NCBI RefSeq assembly: GCF_004683905.1
Contig: NZ_CP038438.1
Location: forward strand, 2,976,001-3,040,000
DNA from: Pseudomonas fluorescens
GTDB taxonomy: Bacteria; Pseudomonadota; Gammaproteobacteria; Pseudomonadales; Pseudomonadaceae
Reading direction: 5' to 3'
Length of the DNA: 64,000 nucleotides
The notes under the pieces are model-generated. The model ran no database searches and had not been told where the DNA came from. It worked only from the letters and a program-made list of their open reading frames with translations. Shown here piece by piece: positions 18,381-27,451 of the stretch. Position 1 is the stretch's first letter. Every line of letters starts with the position of its first letter. The translations under genes and the position numbers were made by a program.

Positions 18381-19499
18381 ATGTTCGAACTCGATCACGA
18401 CCTCGCTCAGGATATCGTCGACCGGGCCATGGCCATTTTGCCCTACAACGTCAACGTCATGGACAGCCAGGGCCTGATCCTTGGCAGCGGCGAGCTGGAG
18501 CGCATCAACACCCGTCACGAAGGTGCGCAACTGGTGCTGGCCAACGGGCGGGTGGTAGAGATCGATGCACAAACCGCCGTGCACTTGAAGGGTGTGCAGC
18601 CGGGCATCAACCTGCCGCTGATGCTCGATCAACGCCTGATCGGCGTGCTCGGTATTACCGGCGAACCGGAGCAACTGCGCACCTACGCCGAACTGGTGCG
18701 CATGACCGCCGAAATGCTCGTCGGTCAGCGCAACCAGCAGGCCGAGCAGCAATGGCGGCGCCAGCGTTGCGATGACCTGTTGGCGTTGCTGTTGAGCGAA
18801 GCCGGCGACTCGCCGCGGCTGGTCGATGAGGCGCAGCAACTGGGGCTCAAGCCGCAATTGACTCGGGTGCCGTATCTGTTCGAACTGGGTCTGGAACATG
18901 GTCCGGGGCAGACCGTCGAGGCGCTGAGCGCGTGGTTGACCTCGCGCTATCCGGACAGCTGGTGCGTCAGTTCGGCCAAGTCGTCGCTGCTGTGGTGCCG
19001 ACCCGCAAGTCAAACGGTTGAGCATGATCGCCTGCTGGAAAAACTCGATGGCCTCGGCTGGAACATTCTGCGCATCGCTGTGGGTGGGCAGGCGGATGGG
19101 CTGGCCGGGTTACGCCGCTGTTATCGGCGGGTTGGCGATCTGCTGGCTTATGGCCGGGAAGTGCTGCCGAATTCGCGCTTGCTGACGCTCAATCGCTATC
19201 GCTTGCCGGTGATGCTCTGGCGCCATCGCAACGATGATGCGCTGGATGAGTTGCTCAAACCGTTGCGCAAAGTCATCGCCAAGGACAGCAACGGCCAGTT
19301 GCTCGCGACCCTGCGCAGTTGGTGTGAACACGACGGGCAGAGTCAGGCCTGCGCCGATGCGCTGGGCCTTCATCGCAACAGCTTGCGTTATCGGATGGAG
19401 CGGATTGCTGAGTTGAGCGGGGTTGATCCGCTGAAACTCGACGGGATGCTGGCGCTATATCTCGGGGTGCAATTGCTGCCGCAGATTGATCCGGGCTGA
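18381..19499 (+). CDS. CdaR-type sugar-diacid regulator
   Basis: A 372-aa transcription activator starting at the ATG behind AAGGAT. Residues 1-130 match the sugar-diacid recognition domain (LAQDIVDRAMAILPYNVNVMDSQGLILGSG, then GVQPGINLPLMLDQRLIGVLGITGEP). The C-terminus holds the PucR-type helix-turn-helix (ACADALGLHRNSLRYRMERIAELSGVDP). In E. coli, CdaR responds to glycerate or diacids and drives galactarate, glucarate and glycerate genes. The divergent MFS carrier and following glycerate kinase fit that role. Confidence 0.92.
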   Translation: MFELDHDLAQDIVDRAMAILPYNVNVMDSQGLILGSGELERINTRHEGAQLVLANGRVVEIDAQTAVHLKGVQPGINLPLMLDQRLIGVLGITGEPEQLRTYAELVRMTAEMLVGQRNQQAEQQWRRQRCDDLLALLLSEAGDSPRLVDEAQQLGLKPQLTRVPYLFELGLEHGPGQTVEALSAWLTSRYPDSWCVSSAKSSLLWCRPASQTVEHDRLLEKLDGLGWNILRIAVGGQADGLAGLRRCYRRVGDLLAYGREVLPNSRLLTLNRYRLPVMLWRHRNDDALDELLKPLRKVIAKDSNGQLLATLRSWCEHDGQSQACADALGLHRNSLRYRMERIAELSGVDPLKLDGMLALYLGVQLLPQIDPG

Positions 19500-19520
19500 T
19501 CGGATGTTTTCACCGACGCC

Positions 19521-19585
19521 TTCGCGAGCAAGCCCGCTCCCACATTTGGAATGCATTCCCCTGTGGGAGCGAGCTTGCTCGCGAA
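19521..19585. repeat. REPIN, type A with one hybrid arm
   Basis: The left arm is type A; the right arm reads GGGAGCGAGCTTGCTCGC, one base different. The 14-base linker region (TTGGAATGCATTC) recurs in several other copies. It lies between the cdaR-type gene and garK. Confidence 0.88.
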
Positions 19586-19714
19586 AGCGTCGGTACATTC
19601 GACACAGGCTTTTGTAGAAATGAACAATAAACGCCCACCGCACTTGTGCAGCGGACAGGCGTCAAGGCGCAGGCCGACTGGCAGCATGAACGGCATTGGA
19701 ACTGGAGAATTCGC

Positions 19715-20857
19715 ATGAAGATCGTCATCGCCCCCGATTCGTTCAAGGACAGCCTGAGTGCCCAAGGCGTTGCCGAAGCCATTGCTCTGGGGTTGGCGCA
19801 AGTCTGGCCGCAAGCAACACTGGTCAAATGCCCGATGGCCGACGGCGGCGAGGGCACGGTGGAATCGATTCTCGCCGCTTGCGAGGGTGAACTGCGCCGC
19901 ACCCGAGTACGCGGGCCGCTGGGTGCGCCGGTCGACGCCGCGTGGGGCTGGTTGCCACACAATCACACCGCGATCATCGAAATGGCCGAGGCCAGTGGTT
20001 TGCAATTAGTGCCTACGGGGCAACGCGATGCATGCATCACCAGCACCTTCGGCACCGGCGAACTGATTCGCGCCGCGCTGGATGCCGGCGCGCAACGGGT
20101 GATTCTGGCGATTGGCGGCAGCGCCACCAACGACGGCGGCGCCGGCGCGATGCAGGCGCTTGGGGTGAAATTGCTCGATGCGCAGGGTCAGCCATTGGTG
20201 CCGGGCGGCTTGGCGCTGGCACAACTGGCGCGACTGGACTTGAGCGAGCTTGATCCGCGTCTGGCCCACGTGCGCTTCGACATCGCCGCCGACGTCAACA
20301 ACCCGCTGTGCGGCCCGCACGGGGCCTCGGCGATTTTCGGCCCGCAAAAAGGCGCGTCACCGGCACAAGTGCAGCAACTGGATCAGGCGCTGGGGCATTT
20401 CGCCGAGCTCTGCGCGCAAGCGTTGGGCAAGGACGTTCGCGATGAGCCGGGCAGTGGTGCGGCGGGGGGATTGGGTTTTGCGGCCAAGGCGTTTCTCGGT
20501 GCGCAATTTCAGGCCGGCGTGGAAGTGGTTGCCGAACTGGTGGGCCTGGCCGAAGCGGTCAACGGCGCCGATCTGGTGATCACGGGAGAAGGGCGCTTCG
20601 ACGCGCAAACCCTGCGCGGCAAGACCCCGTTCGGCGTGGCGCGGATTGCCAAACAGCACGGCGTGCCGGTGATCGTCATCGCCGGCACCTTGGGTGAGGG
20701 TTATCAGGAACTCTACGAGCACGGCATCGACGCCGCATTCGCCGTCACCAGCGGCCCGATGACCCTGGAGCAGGCCTGTGCCGAAGCTCCACGCTTGTTG
20801 CGCGAACGGGCGACTGACATTGCCCGCGTCTGGCAGATGGCCAAACTCAATGACTGA
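19715..20857 (+). CDS. garK: glycerate 2-kinase
   Basis: Phosphorylates D-glycerate to 2-phosphoglycerate, the last step in use of glucarate, galactarate, glyoxylate or glycerate. The 380-aa product starts MKIVIAPDSFKDSLSAQGVA behind GGAG, the hallmark of the GarK/GlxK family. Further conserved blocks are KCPMADGGEGTVES, AIGGSATNDGGAGAMQALG, DVNNPLCGPHGAS and VITGEGRFDAQTLRGKTPFGVA. It lies 215 bases after the regulator with a REPIN between, so it may have its own promoter. Confidence 0.95.
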   Translation: MKIVIAPDSFKDSLSAQGVAEAIALGLAQVWPQATLVKCPMADGGEGTVESILAACEGELRRTRVRGPLGAPVDAAWGWLPHNHTAIIEMAEASGLQLVPTGQRDACITSTFGTGELIRAALDAGAQRVILAIGGSATNDGGAGAMQALGVKLLDAQGQPLVPGGLALAQLARLDLSELDPRLAHVRFDIAADVNNPLCGPHGASAIFGPQKGASPAQVQQLDQALGHFAELCAQALGKDVRDEPGSGAAGGLGFAAKAFLGAQFQAGVEVVAELVGLAEAVNGADLVITGEGRFDAQTLRGKTPFGVARIAKQHGVPVIVIAGTLGEGYQELYEHGIDAAFAVTSGPMTLEQACAEAPRLLRERATDIARVWQMAKLND

Positions 20858-20871
20858 CTTCCTGAAGATGT

Positions 20872-20901
20872 TGTGGAGAGGGGATAAATCCCCTCGCCAC
20901 A
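20872..20901. repeat. single REP hairpin (TGTGGAGAGGGGAT type)
   Basis: One imperfect hairpin, TGTGGAGAGGGGAT against ATCCCCTCGCCACA, starts 14 bases after the garK stop. It is a solitary unit of another Pseudomonas REP family and may also protect or end the garK transcript. Confidence 0.8.
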
Positions 20902-20912
20902 GGGGGTTAGTG

Positions 20913-20942
20913 TCAAGGTGTTTCAGCGCTGAAACACCTTGA
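20913..20942. repeat. 30-bp perfect palindrome upstream of the chemoreceptor
   Basis: TCAAGGTGTTTCAGC is followed directly by its exact reverse complement, giving 30 bp of uninterrupted symmetry centred at 20927/20928. A run GAAAAATATTTT follows. It may be an unusual terminator of garK or a protein-binding site 161 bases before the chemoreceptor start. Confidence 0.8.
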
Positions 20943-21103
20943 AAAATATTTTCGCTTTACACGAAATCTTCCTAAAGCGCCGCCGATACAGAGATCAGGC
21001 GCACACAGATTCCCTCGAACAGTGACGCCTGACTGGTCCCGCCCCCAAGGGCCAGTGATGACGGCACGGACGCTCGCAGCTACCTCTATCCGAGAGTCCA
21101 ACC

Positions 21104-22729
21104 ATGTCCTTGCGTAACCTGAATATCGCGCCCCGTGCCTTCCTCGGTTTTGCCTTTATCGCCTTGCTGGTGATTGTCCTTGGTGTGTTCGCCGTCAACC
21201 GCATGTCGACCATTCGCCAGGCTTCCATCGACATGGAGACCAACCAACTGCCCAGCGTCACCTACCTTGGCGTGGTCACGGAAAACGTTCTGCGCCTGCG
21301 GATTCTGTCGTTCCGGATTCTGGTCAACCGCGACCCGGCAGGCCTGCAAGAAGCGCAAACGCGCATCGGCGTGCTGGTGGACAAGGTGCGCAGTGCTCAG
21401 GCCAGTTACGCCGCGTTGCCGGCAGAGAGCGAAGAGCGTGCGTTGTATCAGACGTTCGCGACCACGCTCGACAACTACCTGCAAGCGCAAAACCAGATGA
21501 TGGAGCTGTCGCGTCAGGACAAGGTCGACGAGATGCGCACCTTGATCAACACGCGAATCAAGGACGGCACCGACCAGATGGGCGAGCAACTCAACAAGCT
21601 GATCGCGATCAATGCGGCGGGAGCGAAAGTCGCCTCCAATCAGGCCGGTGAACATTACGACAGCGCCATTACCGGCATCATCGTTGTTGCCGTGGTCGCC
21701 GCGCTCGCCACGGTACTGCTGGCCCTGTTGCTGACTCGCAGCATCGTCACCCCATTGAATCGTGCCGTACAGGCTGCGCAAACCATCGCCGGCGGCAACT
21801 TGACCCAGTCCATCGAAGTCGATGGCAAGGACGAAGCCACACAGCTGTTGCAAGCGTTGGCCACGATGCAGACCAACCTGCGCAAAACCATCGAACAGAT
21901 CGCCGGTTCCGCCACGCAACTCGGCGCCGCGGCCGAAGAGTTGAGCGCTGTCACCGAGGAGGCTTCCCGTGGCCTGCAACAGCAGAACAACGAGATCGAA
22001 CAAGCCGCCACCGCCGTCAACGAAATGACCGCCGCTGTGGAAGAGGTGGCACGCAACGCGGTGTCGACGTCCGAAGCGTCGAACCAGTCGACCCAGGCCG
22101 CCCGCGAAGGTCGTGACCAAGTGGTGAAAACCGTCGACGCGATCCAGACCATGACCCATGACGTGCAGAGCACCGCGCAAATGATCGAAGGCCTCGCCGC
22201 GCAGGGTCGCGACATCGGCAAGGTGCTGGATGTGATCCGCGCCATCGCCGAACAGACTAACCTGCTGGCCCTCAACGCGGCGATCGAAGCAGCGCGTGCC
22301 GGTGAGGCCGGACGCGGTTTTGCGGTGGTAGCGGACGAAGTTCGCGCATTGGCGCATCGCACTGCGCAATCGACTCAGGAAATCGAAAAAATGGTCGCTG
22401 GCATCCAGAACGGTACCGGCGAAGCGGTGTCGTCGATGCAGCAAAGCAACCAGCGCACCCAGACCACTCTGGAAATGGCCCGCGCTGCGGGTGTGGCGCT
22501 GGAGCAAATCACCCAGTCGATCCACCAGATCAACGAACGCAACCTGGTGATCGCCAGTGCCTCGGAAGAACAGGCGCAGGTCTCGCGTGAGGTCGACCGC
22601 AACCTGGTCAACATCCGTGATCTGGCCACGCAGTCCGCCGCCGGCGCGAATCAGACCAGCGCCGCAACCCATGAACTGTCGCGTCTGGCGGTGGATTTGA
22701 ATGCCATGGTGGCGCGGTTTGTGATTTGA
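21104..22729 (+). CDS. methyl-accepting chemotaxis protein
   Basis: A 541-aa chemoreceptor. The first membrane helix is residues 12-31, followed by a helical-bundle periplasmic sensor of about 150 residues (four-helix-bundle MCP type). The second helix is near 187-208 and runs into a HAMP domain ([25 protein letters not shown]). The long signalling coiled coil has the hairpin tip with [37 protein letters not shown]. It lacks a C-terminal CheR-docking pentapeptide. Ligand unknown. The last 20 bases of the gene, including the stop, recur at 23701-23720. Confidence 0.95.
   Translation: MSLRNLNIAPRAFLGFAFIALLVIVLGVFAVNRMSTIRQASIDMETNQLPSVTYLGVVTENVLRLRILSFRILVNRDPAGLQEAQTRIGVLVDKVRSAQASYAALPAESEERALYQTFATTLDNYLQAQNQMMELSRQDKVDEMRTLINTRIKDGTDQMGEQLNKLIAINAAGAKVASNQAGEHYDSAITGIIVVAVVAALATVLLALLLTRSIVTPLNRAVQAAQTIAGGNLTQSIEVDGKDEATQLLQALATMQTNLRKTIEQIAGSATQLGAAAEELSAVTEEASRGLQQQNNEIEQAATAVNEMTAAVEEVARNAVSTSEASNQSTQAAREGRDQVVKTVDAIQTMTHDVQSTAQMIEGLAAQGRDIGKVLDVIRAIAEQTNLLALNAAIEAARAGEAGRGFAVVADEVRALAHRTAQSTQEIEKMVAGIQNGTGEAVSSMQQSNQRTQTTLEMARAAGVALEQITQSIHQINERNLVIASASEEQAQVSREVDRNLVNIRDLATQSAAGANQTSAATHELSRLAVDLNAMVARFVI
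22710..22729 (+). repeat. 20-bp direct repeat, left copy (end of chemoreceptor gene)
   Basis: TGGCGCGGTTTGTGATTTGA forms the last codons and stop of the chemoreceptor gene. An identical copy lies at 23701-23720. Sequences outside the 20 bases differ on both sides. Confidence 0.9.
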
Positions 22730-22749
22730 GAAATACGCAGTTGCCTGAT

Positions 22750-22780
22750 GTGGGCCGAACCAGATGAGTGTTCGGCCCAC
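22750..22780. terminator. hairpin between convergent chemoreceptor and hypothetical genes
   Basis: A perfect 11-bp stem (GTGGGCCGAAC / GTTCGGCCCAC) has a 9-base loop but no T-run on either strand. It may be a bidirectional terminator or RNA-stabilising hairpin. Confidence 0.55.
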
Positions 22781-22797
22781 CTCGAAGAGTCAGCGCT

Positions 22798-23529
22798 TCA
22801 AGACAGGTCCACTTTGACTTGCTTAAACGAAGACTGTTGCCCAAGGTTTCCTGCACGATCGCGCAGCCTGTAAAACGCGAACATCGTGCCGGAACCTATC
22901 TCACGGATAATCGCGCCACTCAGTTTGATAACGGTACGTGAAGTTGCGTCATGCACCGTTTCAATGATGACTGGCTCCGCCGCAAGTGAGCCAAAGTGAA
23001 ATTCGATGCTGTCGCAGGCTCGCTGCTGCATATAGATGGCAATGGTTACCAGAACTTCATCATTGTGGGCGGCGAGATACTGCGGTGTGATCCCCTCACT
23101 GTCGATTTCTGGTGGAAATTGCGGAGGTTCTCCCGGATTGCCGAAGTTGGGAGCCGTTAGATCGACCGTAATCGGCGTGCTCGCGGCCATGTCTTCATTC
23201 CCGCCAATATCGAGGATGTATGAAACCTCATATACGCCTTCTTGTACCAGGTGTGCCTCAGGAATATGGGCCTCGAATGGGAAAAGCGCCGGGTCGATGG
23301 GTGTCGTAAAAGGATAGTCCGCCACCCTATTCCCGTTTAACAACAGCCTTAACAGTACGGGCACGCCTGGATCAGAAGGTGAACTATACCATTCTGGAAT
23401 TAACACTTTCAGAGGAGATACCAATGCACTCAATGGCAACAGGTTAACCTGACTGCCAGGGAAATTGGGTAGCGCATCGGGGATTTCCGGTGCGTCCAAT
23501 AAGAGGATTTTTTCATTCAGATTCGTCAT
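22798..23529 (-). CDS. hypothetical protein with Ig-like segment, in a repeat-flanked islet
   Basis: A 243-aa protein with no signal peptide or membrane helix, starting at MTNLNEKILLLDAPEIPD behind GGAG. Residues 30-130 read like the Ig-like units of large Pseudomonas proteins of unknown role: a PLKVLIPEWYSSPSDPG opening, then LLLNGNRVADYP, EGVYEVSYILDIGGNED and ITVDLTAPNFGNPGEPPQFP. A second beta-rich segment ends YRLRDRAGNLGQQSSFKQVKV. Base composition looks clearly lower in GC than its neighbours by eye. The gene is enclosed by 20-bp direct repeats (22710-22729 and 23701-23720), so I infer recent acquisition. Function unknown. Confidence 0.75.
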   Translation of the reverse strand: MTNLNEKILLLDAPEIPDALPNFPGSQVNLLPLSALVSPLKVLIPEWYSSPSDPGVPVLLRLLLNGNRVADYPFTTPIDPALFPFEAHIPEAHLVQEGVYEVSYILDIGGNEDMAASTPITVDLTAPNFGNPGEPPQFPPEIDSEGITPQYLAAHNDEVLVTIAIYMQQRACDSIEFHFGSLAAEPVIIETVHDATSRTVIKLSGAIIREIGSGTMFAFYRLRDRAGNLGQQSSFKQVKVDLS

Positions 23530-23700
23530 CGTTTCAACACTCCGTCGTTTCGATTAGAGGGGGCCGCAGTTGTTTCCTCATGTTGATTAAGCGAGCGTTT
23601 GTGAAGTGGGTCTACTGTCAACTCTGACAGGTAGTCAGTCGACTGCTAATCGACCACTGTACGAAGTTCTTCTTTAAATTCATCCAAAGGACAAAGCGGC

Positions 23701-23720
23701 TGGCGCGGTTTGTGATTTGA
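23701..23720 (+). repeat. 20-bp direct repeat, right copy
   Basis: An exact copy of the last 20 bases of the chemoreceptor gene, here in intergenic DNA 41 bases before the transaminase start. Together with 22710-22729 it brackets a 971-base segment that holds a single gene. Confidence 0.9.
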
Positions 23721-23761
23721 CCTAGGGTGAAGGCTGGAGACCGCGCAATCAGGAGACGTGC

Positions 23762-24949
23762 ATGCGCTATTCAGCCTTGACCCAACGCATCGCCGGGGAG
23801 GGAGCCGCTGCCTGGCAGATTCATGACCGAGCGCTGGAGCTGCGCGCCGAGGGCGTCGATATCCTGCTGCTGAGCGTGGGGGATCCGGATTTCGATACGC
23901 CGCTGCCGATCATTCATGGCGCCATCGACAGTCTGCTGGCCGGCGATACGCATTATTCCGAAGTGCGTGGTCGCTTGGCGCTGCGCAAATTGATCGCCGC
24001 CCGCCACCAGCGGCGCAGCGGTCAGGTGGTGGATGCCGAGCACGTGATCGTGCTGCCCGGCGCGCAATGCGCGGTGTATTCGGTCGCGCAATGCCTGCTG
24101 GATCCGGGTGACGAAGTGATCGTCGCCGAGCCGATGTACGTGACCTATGAGGGTGTGTTCGGCGCGTGCGGCGCGACAGTGGTGCCGGTGCCGGTCAGGC
24201 CGGAGAATGGCTTTCGCGTTGACCCCGCCGATGTCGCCGCGCGGATCACGCCGAAGACCCGCGCGATGTTGCTCAACAGTCCGAATAATCCTTCCGGCGC
24301 GAGCCTGTCGCTGCTGATCTGGCAAGAGCTGGCGGCGCTGTGCGTGCGCCACGATTTGTGGCTGATCAGCGACGAGGTCTACAGCGATCTGCTGTACGAG
24401 GGCGAGCACATCAGCCCGGCGAGCCTGCCGGGCATGGCCGAACGCACGGCAACCATCAACAGCCTGTCGAAATCCCATGCCATGACCGGCTGGCGCATTG
24501 GCTGGTCGATCGGGCCGAAGGTGCTGGCCGAGCATCTGGTGAACCTGTCGTTGAGCATGCTGTTCGGTCTGCCGGATTTCGTGCAGAAAGCAGCGGAGGT
24601 CGCGTTGGCAAGCGATCTGCCGGAGGTGACGCAGATGCGCGACGAATACCGTTTGCGCCGCGATCTGGTGTGCGAGCGTTTGCGCGGTTGCCCGGGGTTG
24701 CAGCCGATCCGGCCCGATGGCGGGATGTTCGTGATGGTCGATGTGCGCCAGACCGGGTTTGGCGCGCAGGGGTTTGCCGAGCGCTTGCTGGAAGGTTATG
24801 GGGTCTCTGTGCTGGCTGGCGAAGCGTTCGGGCCGAGTGCGGCGGGGCATATTCGCATCGGGCTGGTGCTGGATCGGGTGCAGCTGGCGGATGCCTGTGC
24901 GCGGATTGCGTTGTGTGCGGTGCAGCTGTTGCAGGCGCGTATTGCCTGA
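23762..24949 (+). CDS. aruH: PLP-dependent aminotransferase, AruH-like
   Basis: A 395-aa fold-type I aminotransferase starting at an ATG behind AGGAG. The PLP lysine is Lys237 in NSLSKSHAMTGWRIGW. Other class I/II landmarks are LNSPNNPSG (171-179), the Asp of ISDEVYSDLLYEGEH (202-216) and the substrate Arg in the C-terminal GHIRIGLVL. The start MRYSALTQRIAGEGAAAW and the run PGDEVIVAEPMYVTYEGVFGACG agree closely with my memory of P. aeruginosa arginine:pyruvate transaminase AruH. The partner decarboxylase aruI is not adjacent, so the substrate is less certain than the fold. Confidence 0.75.
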   Translation: MRYSALTQRIAGEGAAAWQIHDRALELRAEGVDILLLSVGDPDFDTPLPIIHGAIDSLLAGDTHYSEVRGRLALRKLIAARHQRRSGQVVDAEHVIVLPGAQCAVYSVAQCLLDPGDEVIVAEPMYVTYEGVFGACGATVVPVPVRPENGFRVDPADVAARITPKTRAMLLNSPNNPSGASLSLLIWQELAALCVRHDLWLISDEVYSDLLYEGEHISPASLPGMAERTATINSLSKSHAMTGWRIGWSIGPKVLAEHLVNLSLSMLFGLPDFVQKAAEVALASDLPEVTQMRDEYRLRRDLVCERLRGCPGLQPIRPDGGMFVMVDVRQTGFGAQGFAERLLEGYGVSVLAGEAFGPSAAGHIRIGLVLDRVQLADACARIALCAVQLLQARIA

Positions 24950-24976
24950 CAGTGTTGTGTTGCCTGAACTGGCCTC

Positions 24977-25067
24977 TTCGCGAGCAAGCCCGCTCCCACA
25001 GTGGATGGGTGTGTACATAATGTTATCTGTACACATCGAACCCTGTGGGAGCGGGCTTGCTCGCGAA
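24977..25067. repeat. REPIN, type A, with an inner inverted repeat
   Basis: Type-A arms flank a spacer that itself holds TGTGTACA (25010-25017) and TGTACACA (25028-25035), perfect inverted arms. It lies between convergent aruH and kguD. Confidence 0.9.
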
Positions 25068-25092
25068 TGCAATCTGCCATTCAGCGCATTTT

Positions 25093-26070
25093 TCAGCCCT
25101 GCCAAGCCACCGGATTCACCAGATTCACCGGCTTCTCCCCAGCCAAAGCCGCCAGCAGATTGTCCACCGCACACCGCGCCATCGCCTCCCGCGTCTCATG
25201 CGTCGCCGAACCCATGTGCGGGGTTGCCACCACATAGTTCAACTGCAACAACGGCGAATCATGATTCAGCGGTTCACGCTCGAATACATCCAGCCCCGCT
25301 GCGCGAATCCGCTGGTGGCGCAACGCGTCGATCAGCGCCGCTTCATCCACCACTTTGCCGCGCGAGATATTGATGAAGATGCTCTCGGGGCGCATCAGCG
25401 CAAATTGCTCGGCGCCGATCAGGCCTTCGGTCTGCGCAGTCAGCGGCAGGGTCAGGCAGATGAAATCGGCCTCTTGCAGCAGCGCCTCAAGGCTACGGTA
25501 CTGCGCGTCAAAACGCGCCTCGACCGCCGGTTTACGCGACTGACTGTGATAGAGCACCGGCATGCCAAAACCGAAATGCCCGCGCTGCGCCAGCGCTTCG
25601 CCGATGCGGCCCATGCCGATGATGCCCAAGGTCTTGCCGTGTACATCGGTGCCGAAATGCGCCGGGCCGATGTTGCGATGCCACTGGCCGCTGCGCACCA
25701 TGTTCGCCAGTTCCACTACGCGCCGGGCCGTGGCGAGGATCAGGGCGAAACCGGTGTCGGCGGTGGTTTCGGTGAGCACGTCCGGGGTGTTGCTAAGGAG
25801 GATCTTGCGCCGGGTCAGGTAGTCGATGTCGTAGTTGTCGACACCCACTGAGACACTGGCGATGGCCTCAAGCTGCGGCGCCAGATCGAGCAGCGCGGCG
25901 TCGAGTTTCAGGCTGGCGCCGAGCAAGCCATGGGCGCCGGGCAGGGCGTCACGCAGCTTCATCAGGCCGTCGGCGTCGAGGCTTTCGATCAACGTCACTT
26001 CACACTGTTGCTGCAGACGCGTCATCAGCGCTGGCGAGAGTTTCTTGTACAGCACGACTTGCTTTTTCAT
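25093..26070 (-). CDS. kguD: 2-ketogluconate-6-phosphate reductase
   Basis: Last gene of the kgu operon. It reduces 2-keto-6-phosphogluconate to 6-phosphogluconate, which then enters the Entner-Doudoroff route. The 325-aa protein (ATG complement of 26068-26070) is a D-2-hydroxyacid dehydrogenase. It shows the NAD(P) motif LGIIGMGRIGEALA, the substrate Arg in INISRGKVVDEAAL, the catalytic Glu in FEREPL, and the catalytic His in TPHMGSATHETR. It follows kguT with a 14-base gap. An alternative label is glyoxylate/hydroxypyruvate reductase, but operon context decides. Confidence 0.93.
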   Translation of the reverse strand: MKKQVVLYKKLSPALMTRLQQQCEVTLIESLDADGLMKLRDALPGAHGLLGASLKLDAALLDLAPQLEAIASVSVGVDNYDIDYLTRRKILLSNTPDVLTETTADTGFALILATARRVVELANMVRSGQWHRNIGPAHFGTDVHGKTLGIIGMGRIGEALAQRGHFGFGMPVLYHSQSRKPAVEARFDAQYRSLEALLQEADFICLTLPLTAQTEGLIGAEQFALMRPESIFINISRGKVVDEAALIDALRHQRIRAAGLDVFEREPLNHDSPLLQLNYVVATPHMGSATHETREAMARCAVDNLLAALAGEKPVNLVNPVAWQG

Positions 26071-26084
26071 GGGCAAAAATCTCT

Positions 26085-27383
26085 TCAGGAATGCGCCGGC
26101 ACGGGACGCGTGACTACGGCTTTGGCCACGACACGATCACTGGCGCCAGGCTTGAGAAAAATCGTCAGCACCACCGACAGCAGCAACGCGCCGCTCATCA
26201 GCAGGTACGAAGCACCGGGCGAACCGGTGGAGCTGTTCAGGTAGCCGACCAGGTACGAGCCGCCGAACGAACCCAGCGCGCCCATGCTGTTGATCAGCGC
26301 CATGGCACCGCCGGCGACGTTGGCCGGCAGGATCTCCGGAACGATGGCGAAGAACGGCCCGTAAGGTGCGTACATGCAGGCACCGGCGATCACCAGCAGT
26401 GTGTACGACCACCAGAAATGTTCCGCGCCCAAGGCGTAGGAACCGTAGAACGCAATGGAGGCGATCAGCAGTGGCGGCCAGACGAAGCGTTTACGCTTCT
26501 GCAGTTTGTCCGAGCCCCACGACACCGCGAGCATGCCGATCACCGCCGCCAGATACGGCAGCGCCGACAGCCAGCCGGCCTCGATCATGTCCATTTGCGC
26601 GCCGGCCTTGAGGATCGACGGCAGCCACAGCACGAAGCCGTAGACGCCGATGCTCCAGCAGAAAAACTGCAGCGCCAGAATGATCACCTTCGGCGAGCGG
26701 AACGCTTCGGCGTAGTTCTTCACCGCTTTGATCCCGACCTGTTCGGCGGCGAGAGCGCTTTCCAGGTCGTGCTTTTCCTGTTCGCTCAGCCACTTGGCCT
26801 GAGCAGGACGATCATCGGCCAGCTTCCACCAGATAAACGCCCAGATCACCGCCGGCAAACCTTCGATGATGAACATCCAGCGCCAGCTGAAGTGCTGCAC
26901 CAGATAGCCCGAAACCACCGACATCCACAGCATCGTTACCGGGTTGCCGAGGATCAGAAAGGTGTTGGCCCGCGAGCGTTCGGCGCGAGTGAACCAGTGG
27001 CACAGGTAAACCAGCATCGCCGGCATCACCGCGGCTTCTACCACACCGAGCATGAAGCGAATCACGATCAGCCAGTAGGCGTTCGACACCACGCCGGTCA
27101 GGGTGGCGAGGCCGCCCCAGAAAATCAGGCTGAAGAAGATCAGCTTTTTCACGCTGTGCTTCTGCGCGTAGATCGCTCCCGGTACCTGGAAGAAAAAGTA
27201 ACCGAGGAAGAACAGCGCCCCGAGCAATGACGACAGGCCCGGGGTGATCATCAGGTCGGCAGCCATGCCGGAGGCGGCGGCGAAGCCGTAGTTGGCGCGA
27301 TCCAGATACGCCAGGCTGTAGGTGATGAACACGATCGGCATGATGTACCACCAGCGGCGGGCGGCGAGGGTTACGGTTTTCAT
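26085..27383 (-). CDS. kguT: 2-ketogluconate transporter (MFS)
   Basis: A 432-aa MFS permease of the anion:cation symporter family with about twelve helices, starting behind AGGAGC. The opening RRWWYIMPIVFITYSLAYLDRANYGFAAA and the loop GVVEAAVMPAMLVYLCHWF fit 2-ketogluconate carriers. It lies between kguK and kguD on one strand and is assigned by that context. It would bring periplasmically formed 2-ketogluconate into the cell. Confidence 0.93.
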   Translation of the reverse strand: MKTVTLAARRWWYIMPIVFITYSLAYLDRANYGFAAASGMAADLMITPGLSSLLGALFFLGYFFFQVPGAIYAQKHSVKKLIFFSLIFWGGLATLTGVVSNAYWLIVIRFMLGVVEAAVMPAMLVYLCHWFTRAERSRANTFLILGNPVTMLWMSVVSGYLVQHFSWRWMFIIEGLPAVIWAFIWWKLADDRPAQAKWLSEQEKHDLESALAAEQVGIKAVKNYAEAFRSPKVIILALQFFCWSIGVYGFVLWLPSILKAGAQMDMIEAGWLSALPYLAAVIGMLAVSWGSDKLQKRKRFVWPPLLIASIAFYGSYALGAEHFWWSYTLLVIAGACMYAPYGPFFAIVPEILPANVAGGAMALINSMGALGSFGGSYLVGYLNSSTGSPGASYLLMSGALLLSVVLTIFLKPGASDRVVAKAVVTRPVPAHS

Positions 27384-27451
27384 GGTGTTGCTCCTGAGCT
27401 TGTTGTTTTTGTCGCAGCAGGTTCAATTAGCGGGTTGTCTTGGCGGGCCTC

